Source: Myxococcales bacterium
GTDB taxonomy: Bacteria > Myxococcota > Myxococcia > Myxococcales > Anaeromyxobacteraceae
Assembly (NCBI GenBank): GCA_021779335.1
Contig: JAJYAW010000208.1
Span: 1 to 5,773 of the forward strand
Length of the DNA stretch: 5,773 bases
Direction of reading: 5' to 3'
The notes under the pieces are model-generated. The model was given only the letters and a program-made list of their open reading frames with translations. It searched no databases and was not told the DNA's origin. Within the stretch, counting starts at the first letter, position 1. Every line of letters starts with the position of its first letter. Position numbers and translations under genes: made by a program. Below are positions 1 through 5,308 of the stretch, one piece after another.

Positions 1-2
1 AG

Positions 3-161
3 TGGAAGCGGATCGAGCTGCTCGGGAGGCTCAAGGCCTTCCTGACCGACTACGCCGAGGCGCTGGAGGCGTGGCGCGAGAAGCGGCGGAGAGCGGTCTT
101 CCCGGCCGGGACCTACCTGATGCGGGTGGCGCACGGCGTCGTGTGCGCCGCCGCCGGGTAG
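3..161 (+). CDS. C-terminal fragment of an unrecognised protein (5' end outside window)
   Basis: An open frame enters from the left edge and stops at TAG 159-161, giving the last 52 residues of a protein. It begins WKRIELLGRLKAF, continues through a charged helical stretch (DYAEALEAWREKRRR) and ends with AVFPAGTYLMRVAHGV and a short Cys-Ala tail. Codons end mostly in G or C, as in the neighbouring genes, which supports real coding. The helix-rich segment followed by a short FPAGTY-type tail reminds me of C-termini of REP-associated (Y1-type) transposases and related proteins in deltaproteobacteria, but that is recollection of style; no catalytic motif lies within the window. Family unknown; a coding tail is moderately likely. 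Confidence 0.5.
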   Translation, partial: WKRIELLGRLKAFLTDYAEALEAWREKRRRAVFPAGTYLMRVAHGVVCAAAG

Positions 162-356
162 GCGGGGCCTCCGAGGACCCACTTCACCACCCCTTGCCGC
201 GAGCCCACCAAGGCGCGCCGGGCGGGGGTGTGTCCGCGGCCCGATCAAAGGATGATCTGGCAGGTGAATCGACCGCGCGGGATGGCGATGGCGCTGGTGT
301 CGGCTCAAATCCAGGCTCCCCGTGGCTCCGGACGTCTCGGCAGATGTCAGGCGTCT

Positions 357-504
357 GGTCGGTCCCGGTCCGGCCGGCTCGTTACTCTCGGTCCGGTCGG
401 TGCGGTCGCGAGGTCGCGCGGTTCGGTCGGTATTACTCTCGGTCAGGTCGGTGTTACTCTCGGTCAGGTCGGTGGGTCGGTGGTCGGTCCGGTCGGTCCG
501 GTCC
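357..504. repeat. GGTC-rich low-complexity repeat tract
   Basis: The stretch is built largely from GGTC, GGTCGGT and GGTCCGGT units. The 9-mer GGTCGGTCC occurs at 357-365, 482-490 and 491-499, the last two directly abutting and followed by another GGTCC at 500-504. Nested inside are three copies of a 21-bp unit. The + strand is rich in G and T, so the tract is strand-asymmetric. It lies between the tail of the left-edge gene and the start of the exported-protein gene. Its role is unknown: it could be a degenerate repeat family, a protein-binding array or slippage-prone junk. Confidence 0.8.
433..474. repeat. Perfect 21-bp tandem repeat, two copies, with a third copy upstream
   Basis: Positions 433-453 and 454-474 are identical 21-bp units starting TTACTCTCGGTC and ending GGTCGGTG. 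A third copy at 382-402 differs by a single base (A to C at unit position 13, giving GGTCCGGT in place of GGTCAGGT). The unit length equals two helical turns of B-DNA, so adjacent copies would present the same face to a binding protein. The upstream copy is offset by 51 bp and so is not in register with the pair. Confidence 0.9.
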
Positions 505-512
505 CCTGAACC

Positions 513-529
513 GGTGACTTCCAGTCACC
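513..529. repeat. Short perfect inverted repeat (hairpin)
   Basis: GGTGACT at 513-519 pairs perfectly with AGTCACC at 523-529 around a three-base TCC loop. A competing shorter stem, CCGGT 498-502 with ACCGG 510-514, overlaps its left arm. No T-run follows, so it is not a standard intrinsic terminator. It sits just after the GGTC repeat tract and could be part of a REP-like palindrome or an operator for the gene at 612. Confidence 0.55.
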
Positions 530-534
530 CTGGA

Positions 535-565
535 GCCTGGTATCAGACTCGAACTCCGCCCAGGC
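535..565. repeat. Inverted repeat next to the hairpin
   Basis: GCCTGG at 535-540 is complementary to CCAGGC at 560-565, with a 19-base loop containing TATCAGACTCGAACTCC. The loop superficially resembles a tRNA T-arm (TTCGAGT on the minus strand), but the flanking bases do not form a T-stem. With the 513-529 hairpin it makes a two-stem palindromic block of about 50 bp. Such blocks in high-GC genomes are often dispersed repeats, but copy number cannot be judged from this window. Confidence 0.4.
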
Positions 566-601
566 GGCCCGCCCACGGCCTCGCCACCCGCACGCCGCCC
601 G

Positions 602-607
602 AGAGGA
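602..607 (+). promoter_or_regulatory. Ribosome binding site for the GTG start at 612
   Basis: AGAGGA ends four bases before the GTG at 612. It supports this non-ATG start, which also places a good signal peptide at the extreme N-terminus. Confidence 0.55.
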
Positions 608-611
608 CCTC

Positions 612-2228
612 GTGACCCGATCGCCGCGCTCCATCGTCCTGCCAGCCTTCCTCGCTTTCCTCTGCTGGAGCGGGGCGACGCCGGCCTCGGCGGCGACCCT
701 GGTCACGGAGGAGAACTCGGACCGCCTGCTGGCCGGGCTCCGGGCCATGCGCTACGCGGGTCCCATCCCGGCCCTGACGGGGTTCAGCCCGGCCAGCGTC
801 GTCAAGCCCGGGGGGCTCCTCAAGGGGGGGAAGGACTACACGACGCCGTATCGCAGCGCACAGGGCTGCGTGGCGTTCTTCGCCCCGCTGGCTGAGGGCG
901 AGCACGACCTTGGGCTGAAATGGGAGGGGCGGAAGTGCGATGGCCAGCCGCTCCGGGGAGAAGGGACCCTTTCGATCACCTACAGGCTCGACGGGCCCAA
1001 GGGGAGCTTCCGGCTGGTCTCCGTGTTCCGGGGCTCGTTCGAGAACGGCATGCTGTCTGGAAAGGGGGAGAAGGCCAACTTCTCCTACGAGGCGAGCGGC
1101 CAGATCAGGGAGGAGGTCTACGCCTTCTCGGGCCAGTTCGCCGACGGGCTGCTCGACGGGCCCGGCCGGAAGGCCTTGACCAAGGCGGCGACGAGCCAGC
1201 CGAGCGCCCAGGTCGTGGAGGGCAACTTCAGCGCGGGGACGCCACTCGGCGAGGTCGTCTTCTCCCAGTTGCACCCCTACCCGGGGGTCGAGGCCGAGAC
1301 GAAGACCCTCATCTTCGACGTCAACGGCCGGCCGCTCCTGGCCCAGCCGGACTCCAACGGGGCCATCTTCTTCACCGGCGACGCGCTCGGCTGGAACACC
1401 CACGTCACCGCGCTCAAGAGCGACTGGTCGGTGCGCGAGGCGATCTTCTTCCGCACGCCGAAGGAAACCCGCGGCCAGGCGACCCCCTTCCTGCTGGCGG
1501 GCTGCTCGAGCTGGGTCATCGACGTCGCCGGCCTGCACTGCCAGGAGGGGATCCTGATCTGGAAGCCCGCCGGCACCGTCCACTCCCTCCAGGCGTCGAG
1601 GAAGCCCTTCGAGATCCCCATGCCCTTCAAGACCCTGGGCAGCCCCGTCCGCGTCAACGACCGGGAGCGGCTCCTGCTCTCCTACCTCGGCTTCTCGCGG
1701 AAGGCCGAGGACGGGACCGAGGAGCTGACCTGCAGCTCGGATCTGACCTCGTGCCGCGGCAAGGCCGTCCTCCTGATCACCGAGGGGTACTACTTCTTCG
1801 GCCAGGTCGCCTACGAGGGCGGCGAGGTGCGCCCCCAGTCCGGGCTGTTCCTGCAGCGCACCCAGTCCAGCGAGCGGGTCCCCGCCAAGGACGAGCGGCG
1901 CGCCTTCTGCAAGGAGTTCCGCACCCCGACCGAGTGCCAGGACGGCTGGCTGATGCGAAGCGAGGACAGCTGGACCGGGACCTACGTCTTCAAGGGGCTC
2001 CGCTTCGACGCGAGGAGAGGCTACGAGCCGGAGCGCGGCGGCTTCCGCGCCGCCATGGAGGGCGGCGGGAGGTTCCTCTGGACCGAGGACCAGAGCTGGG
2101 CGGACCTCCGCGCGGAGGACGACCGGTTCGTCTCCGTCAGGGCCTGCGACAGGCCGCTCGAGGAGGGCACCTTCACCTGCAGCCTGGACGACGACGGCAC
2201 GGTGATCTTCCAGCGGTCGGGGCGCTGA
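612..2228 (+). CDS. Exported hypothetical protein with MORN-like repeats and paired cysteines
   Basis: This encodes 538 residues from GTG. The N-terminus is a Sec signal peptide: basic TRSPR, a hydrophobic core at about 7-20, then an Ala-Ser-Ala site predicting cleavage after residue 27. Cys18 lies in the core without a lipobox, so a lipoprotein is unlikely and a periplasmic or secreted location is expected. Three degenerate MORN-like units are visible near 139-153 (FRGSFENGMLSGKGE), 170-187 (FSGQFADGLLDGPGR) and 201-217 (VEGNFSAGTPLGEV). The mature part has ten cysteines in five close pairs (86/109, 298/310, 374/381, 433/442, 512/523), which suggests five local disulfides. No catalytic signature is recognised and I cannot name a function; a beta-rich surface or binding role is only a guess. 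The gene stands alone, with 40 bp before the permease gene. Confidence 0.85.
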   Translation: MTRSPRSIVLPAFLAFLCWSGATPASAATLVTEENSDRLLAGLRAMRYAGPIPALTGFSPASVVKPGGLLKGGKDYTTPYRSAQGCVAFFAPLAEGEHDLGLKWEGRKCDGQPLRGEGTLSITYRLDGPKGSFRLVSVFRGSFENGMLSGKGEKANFSYEASGQIREEVYAFSGQFADGLLDGPGRKALTKAATSQPSAQVVEGNFSAGTPLGEVVFSQLHPYPGVEAETKTLIFDVNGRPLLAQPDSNGAIFFTGDALGWNTHVTALKSDWSVREAIFFRTPKETRGQATPFLLAGCSSWVIDVAGLHCQEGILIWKPAGTVHSLQASRKPFEIPMPFKTLGSPVRVNDRERLLLSYLGFSRKAEDGTEELTCSSDLTSCRGKAVLLITEGYYFFGQVAYEGGEVRPQSGLFLQRTQSSERVPAKDERRAFCKEFRTPTECQDGWLMRSEDSWTGTYVFKGLRFDARRGYEPERGGFRAAMEGGGRFLWTEDQSWADLRAEDDRFVSVRACDRPLEEGTFTCSLDDDGTVIFQRSGR

Positions 2229-2253
2229 CGCGCGAGCCGCGGCGCGCGCCGTC

Positions 2254-2262
2254 TGCTACAGT
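2254..2262 (+). promoter_or_regulatory. Extended -10 promoter of the permease gene, implying a leaderless start
   Basis: TGCTACAGT reads as an extended -10 element (TG, one base, then TACAGT at 2257-2262, matching 4 of 6 of TATAAT including the key second A and last T). Six bases separate it from the ATG at 2269, so transcription would be expected to begin at or next to the start codon. The intervening GTCCCCCG has no Shine-Dalgarno sequence, in agreement with leaderless translation. No -35 match is evident. Confidence 0.5.
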
Positions 2263-2268
2263 CCCCCG

Positions 2269-3033
2269 ATGTCCATCCGCCTCTTCCTGATCGGCCTGCT
2301 CGTCGGCTTCACGGGTGGGCTCTTCGGCAAGGGCGGGAGCGCGGTGGCCACGCCGCTGCTGCAGCTGGCGGGGGTCCCGGCCTTCTTCGCGGTGGCCTCG
2401 CCGCTGCCCGCCACCATCCCGGGCACCCTGGTGGCCAGCATCGCCTACCTCAAGGAGGGGCTGTACGACCGCCAGGTGGTCTTCTGGAGCGTGCTCCTGG
2501 GGCTCCCGGCCACCGTCCTCGGGGCCTGGAGCAGCGATCTCGTGGGCGGGACGGGGCTGCTGCTCCTCAGCAACGTCGTCATCGCCGGCCTCGGGATCTC
2601 CTTCCTGGTCCGCCCCACCACGACGCGCGCCGAGCGGCCGCCCCTCGATCTCGCGGCCAGGCGCTGGCGCAGCGCCGCGGTCGGCGTGGTGGTGGGCTTC
2701 CTGGCGGGCCTCCTCGCCAACGCCGGCGGGTTCCTGCTCGCCCCGCTCTACGCGCGCGTCCTCCGCCTGCCCCTCAAGACCGCCTTCGCCTGCTCGCTGG
2801 TGGCCTCCGCCATCCTGGCGGTCCCGGGGACCGCCGTCCACGTCGCGCTCGGACACGTGGACTGGGGCGTGGTCGTCGTCTTCGGCCTGGGGTCGATCCC
2901 GCTCGCCTACCTCGGGGCTCGCACCGCGGTCCGCATGAACATCAAGGTGCTGGAGCCGATCTTCGGCGTCTTCCTGCTGCTCATCGGCGCGCTCGGCGCC
3001 GCCGACGGCCTGGGCTGGCGGCTCCACCTCTGA
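2269..3033 (+). CDS. TauE/SafE-family membrane permease
   Basis: This encodes 254 residues, almost entirely hydrophobic, with about eight predicted transmembrane segments in two homologous halves. Each half carries the family's glycine-rich signature: FTGGLFGKGGSAVATPLL near residues 14-31 and LLANAGGFLLAPLY near 148-161. Each is followed by a small-residue helix with a Pro-Gly pair (IPGTL near 50, VPGTA near 185). A basic, non-hydrophobic loop (about 115-134, RPTTTRAERPPLDLAARRW) joins the halves. Length is normal for the family (roughly 240-270). Members export sulfite, sulfoacetate or related organosulfur anions, or take up other small anions; substrate cannot be assigned here because no sulfur-metabolism gene is adjacent. 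The gene converges on the cyclase gene with only 19 bp between the stop codons and no clear terminator hairpin with a T-run. Confidence 0.9.
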   Translation: MSIRLFLIGLLVGFTGGLFGKGGSAVATPLLQLAGVPAFFAVASPLPATIPGTLVASIAYLKEGLYDRQVVFWSVLLGLPATVLGAWSSDLVGGTGLLLLSNVVIAGLGISFLVRPTTTRAERPPLDLAARRWRSAAVGVVVGFLAGLLANAGGFLLAPLYARVLRLPLKTAFACSLVASAILAVPGTAVHVALGHVDWGVVVVFGLGSIPLAYLGARTAVRMNIKVLEPIFGVFLLLIGALGAADGLGWRLHL

Positions 3034-3052
3034 CGGGCGGCCCGCCGGCCCC

Positions 3053-4411
3053 TCACCGCTCCCGCGCCGGCGGCAGGTCCTTCGACGCCATGTAGACCAC
3101 GTTCCGGGTGGTCCGCTTGCCCCGGTACATGGCGCGGTCGGCCAGGTCGATGATCTCCGCCTTGGTGCCGGCGTGCTCCGGGAAGGCGGCCAGGCCGATG
3201 GAGGCGGTGATGCGGACCGGCGAGGCCTCGCGCGACAGGAAGCGGTGGTCCTCCATGGCCCGCCGGATCCGCTCGGCCACCTTGAGCCCGCCCCCGGAGT
3301 CGATGCCCACCAGCAGCATGACGTACTCGTCGCCGCCGTAGCGGACCAGGACGTCCTCGTCGCGCACGCAGGAGCGCAGCACCCTCGCCACCTCGACGAG
3401 CAGGCGCGAGCCGGAGAGGTGGCCGTGCTGGTCGTTGACCGCCTTGAAGTGGTCGAGGTCCATGAAGAGGAGCGTGAAGGGACGGCCGCCGCCCAGTTCC
3501 CGCTCCAGCACCACGTCGAGGTAGCGCGTGTTGTAGAGGTGGGTCAGGTCGTCGAGGTAGGCGAGGTGCTCCACCTGCTTGAGCCGCCCCAGGTTGCGCA
3601 GGGCCAGGCCGAGGTGGCGGCACACGAAGGTGGCGCTCTGCAGCCGGTCCGGGCCCGGCGGCTCCTTGATCAGCACCACCGCGGCGCCCAGCAGCGCCCC
3701 CTCCTCGGCCACCGGCAGGCAGAGGGCGTGGCTGGCGCCGTCCGGCCAGGCCGCGGCCGGGAGCGCCAGGGTGGCCACGCCGCGCTCGCCCAGGCCGGGC
3801 AGGGCGTCGCGCGCCGCGGCCAGCACGGTGGCGGCCTGCTGGTACTCCAGCCCGTGGGCGCCGGAGAGGACCCAGGTCCCGTCGGTGGAGAGCTCGGCCA
3901 GCAGCGAGGCCGCGCCGCAGCACTCCCCCCCCACCGCGGCCAGGGCCATGGGGACCAGCCGGTCGCGGTCCAGGGTGGCGGCCAGCCGCTGGCAGGTCTC
4001 GAACAGCTTGAGGTGGGCGCGCAGCGCCATGTTCTCGGCCAGCAGCGCGCGGGTGGAGACGCTGCGCTGCACGGCGTGCTGCAGCGCCTCGGGCGTGACC
4101 GGCTTGACGAGGTAATCGGAGGCGCCGGACTTCATGGCGCGCACCGCCGGGTCTACCTTGTCGAGGGCGGTGATGACCACCACCTCGAGGTTGGGATCCA
4201 GCTGCTTGGCGGCCGAGAGCAGGTCGAGCCCGGAGGAGCCGGGCAGGATGACGTCGGTGAGGAGGACGTCGAACCGACGCTGCGTCAGGATGCCGAGCGC
4301 GGCCTCCGCGTCGGCGGCCACCTCGACGTCGTAGCCGGCCGCCCGGAGGTAGTCCGAGTAGACCGTCCTGGCGAAGCGCTCGTCGTCGACGAGGAGGACC
4401 GCATGGGCCAT
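3053..4411 (-). CDS. REC-GAF-GGDEF response regulator, candidate Hypr-type cyclic AMP-GMP (or c-di-GMP) synthase
   Basis: This encodes 452 residues. REC domain, about 1-120: acidic pocket D9/D10, phospho-acceptor D53 (LLTDVILPG), T81 and K103 (LVKP) are all present, so it should be phospho-regulated. GAF-like domain, about 138-275, with a typical FETCQRLAATLDRDRL entry helix; its ligand is unknown. GGDEF domain, about 285-440: LYNTRYLD, metal-binding D318 in MDLDHFKAVND, GGDEY at 359-363 (Phe-to-Tyr variant, usually tolerated), and an RxxD inhibitory site (R350 to D353) exactly five residues before it. The oddity is GHLSGSRLL: the position that is Asp in canonical diguanylate cyclases (guanine contact, Asp344 of PleD) is Ser335, encoded by TCG (complement of 3407-3409). 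Asp-to-Ser here characterises Hypr GGDEF enzymes that make 3',3'-cGAMP, such as Geobacter GSU1658. Cyclase activity is likely; the cGAMP product is inference. It is transcribed divergently from the CheW-like gene. Confidence 0.93.
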   Translation of the reverse strand: MAHAVLLVDDERFARTVYSDYLRAAGYDVEVAADAEAALGILTQRRFDVLLTDVILPGSSGLDLLSAAKQLDPNLEVVVITALDKVDPAVRAMKSGASDYLVKPVTPEALQHAVQRSVSTRALLAENMALRAHLKLFETCQRLAATLDRDRLVPMALAAVGGECCGAASLLAELSTDGTWVLSGAHGLEYQQAATVLAAARDALPGLGERGVATLALPAAAWPDGASHALCLPVAEEGALLGAAVVLIKEPPGPDRLQSATFVCRHLGLALRNLGRLKQVEHLAYLDDLTHLYNTRYLDVVLERELGGGRPFTLLFMDLDHFKAVNDQHGHLSGSRLLVEVARVLRSCVRDEDVLVRYGGDEYVMLLVGIDSGGGLKVAERIRRAMEDHRFLSREASPVRITASIGLAAFPEHAGTKAEIIDLADRAMYRGKRTTRNVVYMASKDLPPARER

Positions 4412-4420
4412 GCGACCGGA

Positions 4421-4429
4421 GGTATATCA
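4421..4429 (-). promoter_or_regulatory. Candidate -10 of the cyclase gene (minus strand)
   Basis: On the minus strand TGATATACC is an extended -10-like element (TG at 4429-4428, TATACC at 4426-4421), with nine bases between it and the ATG at 4411. There is no convincing Shine-Dalgarno sequence in those nine bases, so this gene may also have a very short or absent leader. The element overlaps the -10 candidate of the opposite gene. The final T of the consensus is missing, so the call is tentative. Confidence 0.4.
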
Positions 4430-4430
4430 T
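4425..4430 (+). promoter_or_regulatory. Candidate -10 of the CheW-like gene
   Basis: TATCAT matches TATAAT at 5 of 6 positions and lies six bases before the GTG at 4437, the same spacing as at the permease gene. This predicts a leaderless GTG start. It is one of the few AT-rich patches in the whole window. No -35 match is seen within the beginning of the cyclase gene, where one would have to lie. Confidence 0.45.
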
Positions 4431-4436
4431 GGCCGC

Positions 4437-5219
4437 GTGACCTCCCTCCCGTCGGAGCGAAAGGCCCTCCTGTTCTCCGCCGGCGGCGTGCGCCTGGCGA
4501 TCCGCCTCTCGCAGGTGCGAGAGATCCTGGAGGTCCCGGCCGGGGAGGGCGACGTGGTGGCGCGGGGCGAGCACCTGCCCTCCTCCTACGTCTCCACGGT
4601 GCTCGGCCTGTCCGGCGGCGCGGCGCGCTACGCCTTGATCACCGAGGCCGCGCCCCGCAGCGCCCTGCGCGTCGAGGCGCTCCACGGCATCGTCGACCTC
4701 GCCACGGCCGAGACCTTCCAGCTGCCGGTCCACACGCTCCTGCCGCAGCCCTCGCCCTACGCCGGCGCCTTGGTGACCAAGGGTGAAGTGGCCCTCGAGC
4801 TCACCGTCTCCTCCCTCGGCTTCGCGCCCATCGAGCCGGCGCAGGACTCGGGCGGTCCGCCGCCATCTCTGGGCCCGTGGCTGGAGCGGGAGCTCCGCTT
4901 CGCCCGGGGCGGCCTCGTCTTCGGCGTTCCCATCTCCATCCTCATGCAGGTGGTGGAGGCGCCGCGGCTCGCGCCGGTGCCGCTCACGCCCGCCTCGCAC
5001 CGCGGGCTGCTGGTCCACGGGCGGGCGCTGCACGCGGTGGTGGACGTGGGGGTGCTCTATGGCCAGCCGCCGGCCGAGCGGGCCAGCCGGGTGCTGCTCC
5101 TCGACGCGGGCGGCGCGGCCGTGGGGGTGGTGGCCGATCGGGTCCTCGGGGTGGGAGAGGCCACCGGCGCGGAGGAGACGTTGAGGCCACCCTGGGACGC
5201 TGTCTTCGGCGCGGCCTAG
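4437..5219 (+). CDS. Protein with two CheW-like domains
   Basis: This encodes 260 residues from GTG at 4437. An in-frame ATG at 4410 would add nine residues (MRPEVYHGR) but would overlap the start of the cyclase gene and leave the TATCAT box inside the coding region, so GTG is preferred. Domain 1, about 9-128: KALLFSAGGVRLAIRLSQVREILEV, then RGEHLPSSYVSTVLGL, SALRVEALHGIVDL and YAGALVTKGEVALEL, the strand order of a CheW fold. Domain 2, about 151-240: RFARGGLVFGVPISILMQVVE, SHRGLLVHGRALHAVVD and a VVADRVLGVGEA strand, then it stops; the last strand pair of a complete CheW domain appears to be missing. CheW proteins couple chemoreceptors to the kinase CheA in cytoplasmic arrays. No CheA or receptor gene is visible, so its array partner is unknown. 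It is divergent from the cyclase and upstream of a response regulator gene in the same direction. Confidence 0.82.
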   Translation: MTSLPSERKALLFSAGGVRLAIRLSQVREILEVPAGEGDVVARGEHLPSSYVSTVLGLSGGAARYALITEAAPRSALRVEALHGIVDLATAETFQLPVHTLLPQPSPYAGALVTKGEVALELTVSSLGFAPIEPAQDSGGPPPSLGPWLERELRFARGGLVFGVPISILMQVVEAPRLAPVPLTPASHRGLLVHGRALHAVVDVGVLYGQPPAERASRVLLLDAGGAAVGVVADRVLGVGEATGAEETLRPPWDAVFGAA

Positions 5220-5230
5220 GCCGGCGTAAG

Positions 5231-5256
5231 CTCCCGAAAATCTTGACACTCGGGAG
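5231..5256. promoter_or_regulatory. Inverted repeat enclosing a TTGACA box (operator or hairpin)
   Basis: CTCCCGA at 5231-5237 and TCGGGAG at 5250-5256 are perfect 7-bp inverted repeats separated by 12 bases that include TTGACA. It begins 11 bp after the stop of the CheW-like gene. As DNA it could be an operator masking the -35 box of the next gene; as RNA it could fold into a 7-bp stem with a 12-base loop at the end of the upstream transcript. No T-run follows, so the terminator reading is weaker. Confidence 0.5.
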
Positions 5257-5272
5257 AGCGCGGCGGTACTCC
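5243..5272 (+). promoter_or_regulatory. Promoter of the response-regulator gene
   Basis: A perfect -35 consensus, TTGACA at 5243-5248, is followed after 18 bp by TACTCC at 5267-5272, a weak -10. It would give a leader of about 30 bases ahead of the ATG at 5309. The match at -35 is strong for this GC-rich background; the -10 is the uncertain part. Confidence 0.5.
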
Positions 5273-5295
5273 ACTCGGAGCCCCTTTCTCGCCTC

Positions 5296-5300
5296 AGGGA
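5296..5300 (+). promoter_or_regulatory. Ribosome binding site for the ATG at 5309
   Basis: AGGGA ends eight bases before the ATG. In contrast to the two candidate leaderless genes upstream, this gene has a conventional leader and ribosome binding site. Confidence 0.5.
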
Positions 5301-5308
5301 CCTCATCC

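Larger units (their letters stand above)
162..611. other. Intergenic region of about 450 bp without a credible gene
   Basis: No frame here shows a recognisable protein. The open frames crossing it yield Arg/Ser/Gly-rich low-complexity translations (SVRSVRS, YSRSGR) that simply read out the GGTC-type DNA repeats. The left part, 162-340, is unremarkable GC-rich sequence with one small stem (GATCA 243-247 pairing with TGATC 253-257). The right part, 357-565, carries the repeat tract and two inverted repeats listed separately. I see no tRNA, no rRNA and no riboswitch core. Confidence 0.6.

Noticed and set aside
535..565. tRNA-like T-arm sequence (TTCGAGT on the minus strand)
   Set aside because: The bases on either side cannot form a T-stem and no acceptor, D or anticodon arm can be assembled around it.
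162..611. GEMM-type (c-di-GMP or cGAMP) riboswitch or CRISPR array in the intergenic region
   Set aside because: No GEMM core (conserved GCAAA-type segment with receptor stem) is visible, and the repeats lack unique spacers.
228..615. Small open frames over the GGTC tract giving SVRSVRS or YSRSGR repeats
   Set aside because: The peptide repeats arise from the DNA repeat in any frame; there is no ribosome binding site or domain to support a gene.
2227..2253. Hairpin after the exported-protein gene as an intrinsic terminator
   Set aside because: GACG and CGCG arms pair only with a bulge and no T-run follows; at this GC content such stems are common by chance.
920..2290. Plus-strand open frame of 456 codons overlapping the exported-protein gene
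   Set aside because: Its product is low-complexity and Arg/Pro/Gly-rich, while the overlapping frame from 612 has a signal peptide and paired cysteines.
3034..3052. Bidirectional terminator between the convergent permease and cyclase genes
   Set aside because: CGGGC and GCCCG are complementary but leave a one-base loop, and neither side has a T-run.
4418..4440. Mini-ORF ATG GCC GCG TGA behind a GGAGG, overlapping the GTG at 4437 as a coupling leader
   Set aside because: The spacing is good and the stop overlaps the GTG, but it would need transcription from inside the cyclase gene; the TATCAT box gives a simpler start. Kept only as an alternative.
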